DNA of 64,000 nucleotides from Asparagopsis taxiformis (taxonomy: Eukaryota; Rhodophyta; Florideophyceae; Bonnemaisoniales; Bonnemaisoniaceae), in contig JALQPE010000012.1 in NCBI GenBank assembly GCA_030407315.1, forward strand, positions 248,001-312,000, written 5' to 3'. Positions 52,233 through 62,984 of the stretch are shown here, one piece after another. How positions within the stretch are numbered: position 1 is the stretch's first letter; every line of letters starts with the position of its first letter. A program made the position numbers and the translations under genes. The notes below the pieces were generated by a model that had not been told where the DNA came from, made no database searches, and saw nothing but the letters and a program-made list of their open reading frames with translations.

Positions 52233-54748
52233 ATGGCGCACGACGACGAATCTCTTCCTGGCTGGCTCCGTGCCGGCGTCGCTCCCGGCGACGAAATGAC
52301 GACGCCTACACACACGCCGACTGCCGCTCCGCGCTTCGCAACTCCTTTGCCGGCAAGTCCTGAGAGCCCGTTCTACCTTCCCTTAGCCCAGGCATCGTCC
52401 ATCAATGCGCCTGTTCCGGCGGTCGCGAGCGGTTCCGATGCGAACAGCGTCGATGCGACACCAAACGTCGTCGAGACCGTGGACGTCACGGGTACGCCGG
52501 CGTCCGTGACTGGCGGTCATTCTTCTATCGGCGTTCCTCTCCGCTCCATACCCGCTCCTTCCTCCGTATCCCTTCCGTCGGCCGCGCAAAACGCTCCCAT
52601 CATGGGATGATCCCGACGCCGCGCGCTCGTTATGAAGATCCGTCCGCGTTTCGCTTTCTGCCGCGTACGCTACCAACGTGGTCGGAGCTAAGTCGGCTAC
52701 AGTATTATCCGCGCCGCTTTCAATGGGACCGCATCGCCGACGTTAATCGCTACGCCGTCCTGCCCGGTCATCGCAACGCGCAAACGGTATGGGACGCGCG
52801 ACGTGAATCGGCGTTGTGCGATTTGGCCGTACCCGCGAACTTGCCATGCGACGCCTATTTCCTCGAAGACGCTGCTGACGAACGGCTCGTACGCCACTTG
52901 GCGAGGCTCCGTACAATGCGTCGCGACGAATTCGCGCATCTCGATCCGTGGGCGGCAGCGCCAAGCGCTGGCTTCTTATTAGACGGTGGCGTTCCGTGGA
53001 ACGACGTGGAACACGAGGGGGCAACGAGCGAACCTTGGTTTCTCGACGCGAGTATGCGCCCCGAGGCGCGCCGCGAATTACGCTTGCGTCGCACGTCCGG
53101 ATACTTCGTCACGCACCGCGACGTCGAGTTCCGTGAATTCCCCGAAGATCGTATCGGCGCTTTCTTCCCTCGTTACGACGCGCGCGACTGGCCTGAAGCG
53201 CCCGAATCCTTGTCGGTTCCTTTGCCTTGCGTCTTCCATTACGCGCCGTCTGTCCTCCTTGGTCTTAATGTCCCCGTCGAAACGCGCTCGTACTTCTGGG
53301 CCGTTGCTTTAAGCGAATGGGTCGTGATGGTAGCCTGTGCGTGGCTCCATATCGCTTACGTCGAGCGTCGCATAGTGCGTTTAAGCGATAAACTTATCGC
53401 TGGGATCGAGCGCGTCGGCGCGTCGGCGGTTGTGCGCGGCGGTTCGTATTCTACGGCACACTTGGAAAGTCTTCTATTGGAACATCGCGCTTGCGCATGG
53501 GACGAAACGCCCGTCTTCGACGTCGCGCCGGGTATCGATTTCAACGAAGGCGGCCAATGGTTGCCGTGGAACGCGGAACGCGGCAGTGTGGACTGGGCGC
53601 ACGGTTCGCTCGGTGTCCATCGTCACACAGAGATTCCGCATCTTCTGTTAAAATCGCCGCGAAACCCGTCGCGCAGCGCGTTCGCGCATCTGGAAGCCCA
53701 TGACGTCGTGACCGTGGATGCCGTATTGTCCGCGTTATCAACCAACGAGCTACACGTGATGCGTGCGACCAACTCGCGAGAGTACGCGCAATACCTCGGC
53801 ATGGCGGCGTTGCTTGCCGTAGAGCGTCGTCGCTTTCGGGACGGTCGGTATTCGCTATTTTCGGAGGCACCTCGAGCTCCGATCAACGTTACTCAGCTTG
53901 ACGCAGCGCTGCGGGCGGAGTACGTCAAGATATACAACGAACTGCAGGAACTGAAGAAGGCCACTCAGGGTCAAAGTACTGCGGCGGCGTCGGGCGAAGC
54001 GAGCGCTAGTGGGGCCGCGGCGGGTGCTGCAGCCAACGTAGTTTCGGCCGTGGATGACGACGCGATAGCAAGTGCGGCCGCGGTCGCTGAAGGCGTGGCA
54101 TCAATTGCACCGGATACGGCTGAACTGCGAACTCGACTGGCTGAGGCCGAACGAGCCGGCGAAGAAGCGTTGTCGCGCGTGACGTCCATTGCGCAAGCTC
54201 GCGACGACGCCTTAGTCCGCCTCGACGAAGCGAATCGGGCGCGCGACGCCGCGCACAAGACGCGAGACGAGGCTCTGTCGCTCTTGCAAGGGGCGAGGGA
54301 GGCGCTTACAAAGACCGAGGTCCGCGAGGTGGCGTTAAAACGCAAAGTCGACGAAGATGCGGTGCGTATCGAACGCATGCAGACGGACATCAATACGATG
54401 ATGGGTCGGGCGGGCGCGCACAGGATAAGCGAAGAAGAACTTCGCGCTAAGGTGACGGAACTCCAAACTCGCTGCGACGCGGCTTCGGTGGCGCGCGAAA
54501 CGGCGGAACGGGCGCTTGTCGAAGTCGAAACTAACCTTGGGGCCGAAAGGGAGCGAGCGGCTAGTCGCCTTACCGCGGTGCGCGATGAATATCAAGCGCG
54601 CGAGCGGGAAACCGTACGACAAGTCCAAGATACTATCGAGCGCGCGCACCGTTTGGGTACGGCGTTGAATAACGTCGTGGGTTACCTGCAGCGGTCCCCC
54701 GCGGGGTCGGTTGACGAACAAGAATCGGCCGGTGAAACGCAGTCTGTG
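52233..54748 (+). pseudogene. Antisense ORF of element C (aORF), frameshifted and truncated
   Basis: Starts MAHDDESLPGWLRAGVAPGD after a C/T-rich leader (52080-52230). A small insertion near 52600 shifts the frame; the ORF then continues from about 52607 to T2. The conserved segments match those of B (VPANLPCDAYFLEDAADERL, LPCVFHYAPSVLLGLNVPVE, EWVVMVACAWLHIAYVERRI) and the C-terminal coiled coil (about 54100-54680) is present. At the amber site of B this copy has TGG. The ORF is cut after GETQSV by the left end of T2. Confidence 0.75.
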
Positions 54749-54782
54749 CGTCTGTGTTTTCGGAAGTGGACGCGGACGTCCA
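54749..54782 (+). repeat. Left terminal inverted repeat of T2
   Basis: Identical to 16414-16447. Flank is GTCTGTG, so with a 2-bp rule the duplicated bases would be TG. Confidence 0.9.
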
Positions 54783-54879
54783 GTCTCTCTAGTACGGGTC
54801 CTAGTCGGCCCCGAGATTTACTAGAACAAATGAACGTCCGCGTCCAAAAAAAATAAAAAATTTTTGGATGCGGACGTCC

Positions 54880-55010
54880 ACTTTCTCTAGTACATATGGC
54901 GGAATACTAGGGCCCGACATCCACTTTCTCTAGTACATATGGCGGAATACTAGGACCCGACATCCACTTTCTCTAGTACATATGGCGGAATACTAGGACC
55001 CGACATCCAG
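54880..55010. repeat. Three 43-bp subterminal units of T2
   Basis: Same unit as the eight-copy array of T1 at 16546-16890. Confidence 0.9.
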
Positions 55011-55129
55011 TATACAATATATCAGCGAAAACCGGGAGGGAAGAAATTACAGCGGATGGTAAATTCAGGGCCCATATCGGACCGTATTTTATTCTCTCAT
55101 TTACGAAACTGCTGGTATACAATACGTCT

Positions 55130-55315
55130 CTCTAGAATAGGAAATACATATCTGGTCAGAATAGGAAATAAATACCCGGTTAGAATAGGAAATACGTATC
55201 CAGCCAGAATACGGAATATATATCCTGCCAGAATAGGAAATACGTATCCAGTCAGAATACGGAATATGTATCAAGCCAGAATATGAAATACGTATCCAGC
55301 CGGAATACAAAATAC
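55130..55315. repeat. 24-bp tandem array in T2
   Basis: GAATACGGAATATATATCC-type units, as in T1. Confidence 0.85.
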
Positions 55316-55484
55316 CTGTCAGCATATCGTCGATCACCCATCTCCCTCACTATCGCGTTCTCCCTACCATCCGAACGCCATGCACCACCATCCGCACATA
55401 CTTCAAGAACCCTCACGACCTTGATTACAAAAAATCCGCTCCTTCCTAATTCCATCCCGCTTTCCTCGACACCACCCCAGCCCA

Positions 55485-56918
55485 TTAAATCATCAAGACA
55501 TCAAACACGAACATGGTCAGCAAAATCTTACACCACTTGAAACCCACTCTCACTTCTATCGTATGCCCCAAAATATACACATACCAGAAACACCTCACAG
55601 CTTCATTCCCCATCTTCCTACATCCCTTCTTCACTCTCCTTGAGTCCTGCCGTTCCTGCTTCACCACTCCTGCATCACATACACAACATCAACCCCAACA
55701 GTCAGATTCAAAACCAACGCTTACCACGACCGATATCCTAGGAAACTCCCTTACTTACCTCTCATCCATCCTACACACAATACAAACCATGATCCAAAAA
55801 CCTTGCAATGAATAATCAAAGTCAGCATTCCATATCTTCGCAAAACACATCCTGGCGCTCAATGAAACTTACCTTCCGTCATCACCATTCCTGCATCACC
55901 TACACAATATCGGAATCAACCACAACAGTCAGACTCAAAACCAACCTTCCCTCGCTGCTTACTTTCAAAACTCGCACACTCACCTTCGCTCCACACAATA
56001 CACACCATGACTCAATAGGATTCTAATGAATGAATATTGGATCAACAGCAACAGTCAGACTCAAAACCAACATTCCCTCGCTGCTTACTTTCAAAACTCG
56101 CACACTCACCTTACCCGTTCCATCCTGCACACAATACAAACCATAAGTCATGTAATCGTGTAGCCAATAAAATTAGTCAGCATTCCGCATCTTCGCACAA
56201 CCGGACTGGGCGCCCAGTGTGACTTACCTTCTGTCATCACTATTCCTCCATCACCTACGCAACATCGGAATCAATCGCAACAGTCAGATTCAAAAGCAAC
56301 GTTTCCCTTGCTACATACCCTGAGAACTCGCGAATGTACCTCTCATCCATCCTACACACAATACAAACCATGATCCAAAAACCTTTCAATGAATAATCAA
56401 AGTCAGCAGTCCATATCTTCGCAAAACAAGTCTTGGTGCTCAGTGAAACTTACCTTCCGTCATCAACATTCCTGCATCATCTACAAAACATCGGAATCAA
56501 CCACAACAGTCAGACTCTAAACCAACCTTCCCTCGCAGCATACTTTCATAACTTCACGTACCTCTCTTCCATCCTCCGCTCAATACACACCATGAGTCAA
56601 CATGCTTCCAAGGAAAAATATCGCATAAACGGAAATAGTCAGACTCAAACTCCACGCTTCCCTTTGACCGCCTTTGCTTTGTTTAGTGTAGAGGATGGAA
56701 TGAAGTTACGTGCGCGAATCTTGATCAAGATTCGCGCACGTAACTTCATTCCATCCTCTACACTAAACAAAGCAAAGGCGGTCAAAGAATCTCAGTCGGT
56801 GATGAGGGCGGAGTGGAGCCTGCGGCGTCGACCGGACAGCTTTCAGCGTCCGCTTAAGTCTTGCTGTGCATACTCGAAATCATCGCCGGCAGTGAGATTT
56901 GAGTATGGCCCAAGCCAT
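55485..56918 (-). other. Candidate microexon gene of T2
   Basis: On the minus strand: 12-nt segment 56573-56562, 27-nt 56480-56454, 12-nt 56351-56340, 27-nt 56254-56228, a damaged short one near 56124-56110, 27-nt 55899-55873, 12-nt 55770-55759, then a terminal exon 55669-55485. Acceptors read GTAG, GGAG or GCAG; donors read GTAAGT or GTAC. Gaps are 81, 102, 85, 103, 210 and 102 nt. All segments keep phase 1, giving D-A-G-M-V-M-T-E and W-M-R blocks with conservative changes (Leu, Ile, Gly, Lys). The terminal exon reads 60 further residues ending in a hydrophobic tail (KILLTMFVFDVLMI). A TATA-like TATATATGA (minus strand, 56988-56980) and an ATG at 56918 could mark the 5' end. The ATG frame meets a stop, so the first exons are unresolved. 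Confidence 0.45.
56662..56787. repeat. Perfect 126-bp palindrome
   Basis: Two 63-bp arms without spacer, centred between 56724 and 56725 on TGATCA. The right arm matches T1 (18930-18965, diverged); the left arm is absent from T1, so it arose by inverted duplication in T2. Confidence 0.95.
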
Positions 56919-57366
56919 GGTCTCTGATTCCCTGAACAATGAGATCCGGATCGAGAACAACGAATATAAACATATAATCATATATATGAGAATCTATTTG
57001 CTTTCCTTACATGATCCGTGGCATATCCGCTGTAAAGCACATTCAGATTCCACGAAGTTCGGAAATAAAAAAGTTTATTATTACAAATGAATTAATTGAA
57101 AATTCATCTCCCAGGGCAGTCGTTCGTCCTTCCATGCACACCTTGCCAGCACGCAATGTGATGTAACAGTTGGAAATGATTGAACTCTCGGTTAAATTCC
57201 ACCGTCGGGATGTCAGCTGGAGTGAGCACAAAACTACTACCCACAAAACTACGAACACGTTACATTCCAAGTCTCGAAAGCACCACAAAAATAAAATTGG
57301 TCGCATCTGGACGGCACAGTCTCCCCTGTTCAGCTCGCAATCCTCCCTTTTGCGTCAAAACTCGAC

Positions 57367-60300
57367 ATGGAATGCAAGTATGAAGGGTGCTACTACTGCG
57401 TAGATGCTTATGCGCTCGCGCTGCATGAGCGAACGTGTCGCTACCGTTTCAACCCCTCTCCCCAACATTTCAACAACGCTCGTGTCCCTGCCGTCACCCA
57501 TGAGTCTGCTCGAAACGGCGACCATGATTCCCCGCAACCCAGCTCCCCAGACCCAGAATCTGGTCGTGCTTCCTCCAGCGACTCACCCTGTGACGCTCCA
57601 CTGCCGCCAACCTCAACCCCCTCCCGCGCAGACCTTCTCGTGCAATCCCTCGCCGCCAGTCTCACAACCCTCGAGTACAAGGCCGGCGCTGGCCGCGTGA
57701 GCGAAGTCATCACCATCCTACAAGACCCCGCATTCTCCCTAGAAAAGTTCAACAGCGCTGTTCGCACCGTAGAAGAATGTCGCCACGTTACCGCTTCCAT
57801 GGTCGAAACACATTTCCGCACCGAAGGTTACAAGAGCCAAATCATTCCAGACAAAACTGGTAAGTACTCGGCACAGCTGTACCTCCGCGACCCAGTCGAC
57901 ATGCTCCGCAGGCAGTTAGCACTGGCTAACGACCAAAATACTCTCTTCCACCCCTCCCCACAGACCGCCCCAGACGGCACCGCAATATTTTCTCATCCCC
58001 TACACACAGAATTCGCGAAAACGCTGCACCAGGTTACTAGACAGCGCGTGCAGCTCTCGGAAGATCCACAGGTCGTATGGGCAGCGGAAACTGATCCCAC
58101 ACCTTCCTCCTTTGCCGGCCTCCTCCAAGTGTACTCCAACAAGAGCAGCACAAGCCTCAAGAGCTCCGCAATCGTCGCATACCCCATACACGTCACACTG
58201 CTCAACTTCTCCGTCCCCCTCCGTCGCCACTGCATCCGTACCGGCCTCACCATCGTCGGGTATCTTCCGTACATTGTGAACCCTTCGTCCAACGCCTTGT
58301 TCGGTGATGAAATGCCGACAACCTCTAGTTCTGCTAGTCGCGCTCGCAAAATTGATATTCTTCATAAAGCACTCGAAAAAGTGTTTTCGTCCCTATCCAC
58401 CGCGTTCTCTTCCGGGTTCCCTTGCACAGACTCCACTGCAACTGCCCGCCAATGCTTTCCCATCCTAGCCAATTATTGCTGCGACTTTCCAGAAGCCGAA
58501 GAGCTGTCATGCACTCGCAAAAGCACTACCACCACACATCCCTGCCACCGCTGCTACATCCCCGCCACTCAACTTGAATCCACCGCGTCACACCAGCCCC
58601 GCTCCCTCGATGATACACGCTCTGCACGCCAAGAGAGCGCTCAGGAGCATAAAACTGCTCCGCTCGAAGCTCCCTCCCTCCTCGAACAACACTCTGTCCT
58701 CGAATCGACCGCTCTTTTACCCACCAACAGTCCCCTAGACCCCTACAACATTTTCTCCTTCGAGCCTCTGCACAATCTCCACCTCGGCATCTCAAAGCTC
58801 ATCAAACAGTGCATTGTCAACCGCCTCAGCTCCCCAGACCTCACCACCACCACTGCCTCCCATTCCGGGACACCTCGCACCTTCAAGAAGGTGAAAAAAT
58901 CCATCCTCGCCGGCTCAAACAGCATTCTGTCCGCTATCGAACGCGACTACTACATCACCGGTCTTCATGTCGACTTCTCCAAGGGTGAGAAGGGCACCAA
59001 TTTGAACGGCCACTTCACGGAGGACGGCATACGCGGCATGCTCGCAGCCAAAGACTATCACCATGTCGACATGGTGTTCCCTTTCATCGCAGCATTCATT
59101 GACACATGCTGTGACGAAGTAGAGACAGCCCCTCTCACTTCCATCTGCACGCAATACTCTGACCTCGTCGCATGGGTCATGAAACGCGGTCGCATTAAGC
59201 ACTGGACTGCCGCCGAACTCGAAAGCCTCCAGAACTCCATTTCCTATTTCAAACAATCAATGCTCTCCACCCTCGGCCCATTCCACACCACAGGTCTCAA
59301 AACTTTCAAGTTCTATCTTCTTGACCATCTTCCCGGTGACTTGCAGAGATATGGCGCCCTGGAACACATCGATGCAGGCCCCTACGAACACTCGCATCTT
59401 CTGTTCAAACAGAGTTATAGGAAAACCTCTCGAAGGCGCTCCACAGCCATGGAAGAGACTATTCGCCACATGGAATTCTCCTTGGCCACTCCAACTGGTC
59501 ATACCCCATCGAACACATTGGGAAACGCACGCATGATATCGCCCACAGACGGTGCAGTACTCGTTCGCGACGGATTCACCGTTGCACTGCACGACTTTGC
59601 CTCCCTGCTGCCCGATGCAACCCTCCTCGTTGCAGATATCGACGGACAGCCCGATCCTGCCACTCTTTTGCCTCTGCACAACTCCTCGTTCCCGTCTGGC
59701 ACCATAACGCTATTCCAGCAACTCGGTGACACAGCTGCACAAGCGTTCCTCACCCTCGCTAGACTGCGCGCCACAGCAGAAGGCCCTCCAATACATGACA
59801 TGGACATTTCCGTCACCGTGGTAAAGTCCGCCTACGTCATGGGAGGGTACGTCCCAGATGCCGACGACTTTGACCCGCACAGTGGCATGCTTCGCCCCAC
59901 AAACGTGTCGAGGCACAAGCAGCAGCGCGTCTTTGCAACTTCATCATTCGGCCCCGCAAAGAGATCGCAGTACTCCTTTGTCGTCATCTCCGGAACTGCC
60001 GATGACTACAGAACCATATGGGTAGGGCGCGTCCTGGCACTGGTACGCCTGCAGTCTCCAAACCTGTTTCAACCTGTAGAACTCGCTTTCGTTCAGTATA
60101 TGACCTGCTTTGCCCCAAAAACCGCTGTGGAAAAATCACTTGGGTGCATTTGTTTAAAGTGGTCCACATGGGACCCGGACAACGGATCCGTTGACAGCAA
60201 TGACACTGCATCCCACAGTACAGGTGGTCCTTGGTTTGACCTCATTCCTGCATCTACTATATCTGGCACCGTGCACATCGTACGAAGTAACTTTCCAGTC

Positions 60301-60405
60301 AAGCCATTTACGAAACAAATGCACTGGTCGGACCACCGTTTCTATCTCAACCGCTTCTACACCAACACTGATTACCAGTTCACAGATGATAATGAAGAAG
60401 AATAA
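57367..60405 (+). CDS. Plavaka-like transposase of T2
   Basis: 1,012 codons from ATG 57367. Residues 1-25 form a C2H2-like finger (MECKYEGCYYCVDAYALALH), as in Plavaka transposases. The core keeps family marks: AYPIHVTLLNFSVPLRRHCI followed by VGYLPY; RQCFPILANYCCDFPEAEEL (about 361-380); HPCHRCYIP (about 391); and FEPLHNLHLGISK (about 466). In the family the segment before AYPIHV carries the first catalytic Asp (Y-x-D-x-T-like); here it reads Y-S-N-K with Asn258. That could mean an inactive enzyme, or my alignment is off. It should cut and paste T elements via the shared terminal repeats. No stop or frameshift. Upstream 57043-57306 is conserved with T1. It is convergent with the second ORF. 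Confidence 0.75.
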   Translation: MECKYEGCYYCVDAYALALHERTCRYRFNPSPQHFNNARVPAVTHESARNGDHDSPQPSSPDPESGRASSSDSPCDAPLPPTSTPSRADLLVQSLAASLTTLEYKAGAGRVSEVITILQDPAFSLEKFNSAVRTVEECRHVTASMVETHFRTEGYKSQIIPDKTGKYSAQLYLRDPVDMLRRQLALANDQNTLFHPSPQTAPDGTAIFSHPLHTEFAKTLHQVTRQRVQLSEDPQVVWAAETDPTPSSFAGLLQVYSNKSSTSLKSSAIVAYPIHVTLLNFSVPLRRHCIRTGLTIVGYLPYIVNPSSNALFGDEMPTTSSSASRARKIDILHKALEKVFSSLSTAFSSGFPCTDSTATARQCFPILANYCCDFPEAEELSCTRKSTTTTHPCHRCYIPATQLESTASHQPRSLDDTRSARQESAQEHKTAPLEAPSLLEQHSVLESTALLPTNSPLDPYNIFSFEPLHNLHLGISKLIKQCIVNRLSSPDLTTTTASHSGTPRTFKKVKKSILAGSNSILSAIERDYYITGLHVDFSKGEKGTNLNGHFTEDGIRGMLAAKDYHHVDMVFPFIAAFIDTCCDEVETAPLTSICTQYSDLVAWVMKRGRIKHWTAAELESLQNSISYFKQSMLSTLGPFHTTGLKTFKFYLLDHLPGDLQRYGALEHIDAGPYEHSHLLFKQSYRKTSRRRSTAMEETIRHMEFSLATPTGHTPSNTLGNARMISPTDGAVLVRDGFTVALHDFASLLPDATLLVADIDGQPDPATLLPLHNSSFPSGTITLFQQLGDTAAQAFLTLARLRATAEGPPIHDMDISVTVVKSAYVMGGYVPDADDFDPHSGMLRPTNVSRHKQQRVFATSSFGPAKRSQYSFVVISGTADDYRTIWVGRVLALVRLQSPNLFQPVELAFVQYMTCFAPKTAVEKSLGCICLKWSTWDPDNGSVDSNDTASHSTGGPWFDLIPASTISGTVHIVRSNFPVKPFTKQMHWSDHRFYLNRFYTNTDYQFTDDNEEE

Positions 60406-60482
60406 ATCTAAATAGCAGCACTCTATTGATAATGTACTACATGATAAGCCTTCTAGCCAACGTCACATTTACTGCACTAATT

Positions 60483-62846
60483 TCAACCATCCTCCATTAC
60501 GCCAAAACTGTTATCCGCAATTGCTGCATGGCTCCGCTCCATGCCCCCATACTGTGGGGCATTGATTTCGACATTCAGGTTTGCACTCAGGTGTCCAGCA
60601 TATGGGTCAACGACGAAAAGTTCTGCGCCAATTAGTCCTTGCGCAATCACACAATCCATTACAGCACCGAGGTTTGACGTAATATGCGATTGAATCCAAT
60701 CCTCGGACACTAGAACAAGTGATGAGCAGCGGTTTACATCATCAACGACATGAACAATTCCAGACCCCTCTCCGCTTTGCCACACTTCAACAGCCTCTCT
60801 CGTCACAGTACGGCTTGCAAACACATGCCGTGACCGTGCACTAGTCCGCTGTTCGCTCTCGACAACGTCCGTTTCTTCCCTTGCTTGCGAGCCTTGGAGA
60901 CAAGACATGCAGTACACCACCATACCAACTAATTGCTGAAAAGCTACCCCCACATATTGACTGTACCGCCTTGTAAACTCCTTCTGCCGTGCACCTCCTT
61001 TCCCCTTCGGTTCATCCAAACACTCCACAGTAGTCACTAGCCAAGCATCCAGGCGCGCCAGCGTTAGTATGCTCGTCTCTATGTCCATTACTTGTTCTGG
61101 TCGTATCGAATAACCCCTGAAGATGTCCAGCACATTCACAGCTACTCGGTTGTTAAACAATGCATCACCATTCACTTCCATTTCGAAGCTGTCAGGAACC
61201 ATGCCTTTGCTGTATCGCAGCTCTGAGAACGGTGCCGTTTGCCACCTCCCCATATCCAAATCACCGTTGCTTTCCCATTTCAAAAGCTTCTTAGACGCTT
61301 CGCGCTTTTGATCCTCTCGCTCGTCCATCTCAGCTCGCGTCGTCAGCATCGTGCATCTAGACATTAATTTCGTGTACCCCAGCGAACCGAACAATCTGTC
61401 CCTCGCATTACGCTTCCGTGCACTCATCACGTCGGACAGTTTCTGCGTCACCTTCACTTTCAATTCCTTGCTCCCTGCCACAGCCTCTTGACAGCACACA
61501 CGCTGCTCCTCATCGGAAAACACATCACACCACGGACTTTGACGCAGTACGTGTCGCACCAAGTCATTCAGCAGATCACTCTCGTCTCTGTACGAAGGTG
61601 TATACCACTGCAGATTCTTGATGATATAGCCCGGAGGGGTAGCAATATATCCTACACCGTTTTCGCTCCAAAGTGTCCCTTCTACCGGCTCTACCTCGAT
61701 GGTACGTCCAGTCCAACGTCTCCGCGTTTGTTCCGCTATAGGGTCCAGCTCCATAGTCTCGTTCTTGCACCACTTTGTCAGGTTTTCCTCAACCGCCCTA
61801 AGAACTCCAAGGTATTTCACAGGAATGGCTTTCTGTATTTTCGACTTACCGCCACCGTGATCACTGATTCTACCTGTTCTCGCAATTGCAGTAAGGCTGG
61901 CATTTTCCGCCTACAGAGTCTTCACCTTAGCCTCTAACGCAACTATCTCCGTGGTGAGCGCCTTGTTTGCTATGTCCTGGCTAAACACTTTTTTCTCCAG
62001 CTCCACGATCTTCTTCTGCGCATTGATGCGACTCGCCATTAAATCGATGGATTCCGGCGGATGCAACCTCTCTGCCCTCACCGTCCCCCCATCTCCCACG
62101 CTATCGGGATTATGATGTCCTCCATCGGCAAATGCCTGACGTCGCGGGGGCGTTACGCGCATATTTGGCACCAATGACAGTCTGTTGTGACGAGGCCCGC
62201 ACTCCGGCTGCTCTCTCCCTTCAGTACAGCCTGACCGCCGATGATAGTTGGCATCCTGTGAACGTTGCTCAGAAACAACATCCCTTGCCGCTATCCTCGG
62301 GTCCCTGACTGCATTACCTGCTGGGGCTGATGTACTCGTCATAGTTGGCGCAGTGGGGGTCACAGCCTGCAGTGTCTCGCGAACCCCCGGCTGGGACTCC
62401 GTCTGCAGCACCTCCGCATCTGCCAACCCGGGAGGAAGTACCTTTGCCATAGCACTCTGCCGCAATTCCAACATGTTTTGAGCCACTATCATGTCATCAT
62501 CATGATGTTCACTGTCCCTGCGAGCACGCTTGCCTCGGTCAAGCCCCATCTCTCTCCGCGCCGTTCCTCCTTCCTCACTTTCTCGCTGCGGATCCCCAGT
62601 TCTGCGCCGGTCCGTCTTGCGACTACCGGACCGCGGTTCAATGCTGCCGATAGACCCAGACCGCTTCTCCGCACGAGATTGTCGGGCACTCGATACAGCA
62701 GCTGCTGACCGGGGTTTTCTGGAGGCCCGGAGGCTTTGGAGCTTTCTTCGCAATACGCGGCGGCATAATGAAGCTTTCCCGGAAGCGATGGAACGATTGA
62801 GTTGCACGAGATACAAAAAAGATTGCTGTATAGTGTCGGTAACCAC
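60483..62846 (-). pseudogene. Second long ORF of T2 (unknown protein), one amber stop
   Basis: Two frames, 62846-61911 and 61820-60483, are the same frame divided only by a TAG at 61913-61911; together about 787 codons. The N-terminal half is Arg/Ser/Glu-rich and disordered with a basic patch (KRSGSIGSIEPRSGSRKTDR). A coiled coil (KKIVELEKKVFSQDIANKAL) runs into the amber codon and continues beyond (AENASLTAIA). The C-terminal 440 residues look globular (GYIATPPGYIIKNLQWYTP; LARLDAWLVTTVECLDEP). I recognise no family. The position convergent with the transposase suggests an accessory transposition protein. The amber may be a Gln codon mutated (CAG to TAG). Confidence 0.6.
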
Positions 62847-62984
62847 AACGGTCTGCGATGAACGTTCAGGTCAGGTCAAGTACCGGAGAATACGCCAACA
62901 GTCCAGATTGTATACGGTAGGCAGTCATCAACAGTATTTAATGAGGTACAATTACAGCTGTCGAGCTAGGCCGCGAGCACCCCT

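Larger units (their letters stand above)
51244..54748 (-). mobile_element. Chromovirus element C, 3' portion, inserted in gag of B
   Basis: Same layout and orientation as the start of element B: LTR, rc polypurine tract, then plus-strand aORF. It is cut by transposon T2 at 54749, so pol, gag and the other LTR are outside the window. Its LTR starts directly inside the gag end of B. It cannot be the 5' LTR of B, because LTR is followed by a polypurine tract and an aORF of its own rather than flanking DNA. Confidence 0.8.
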
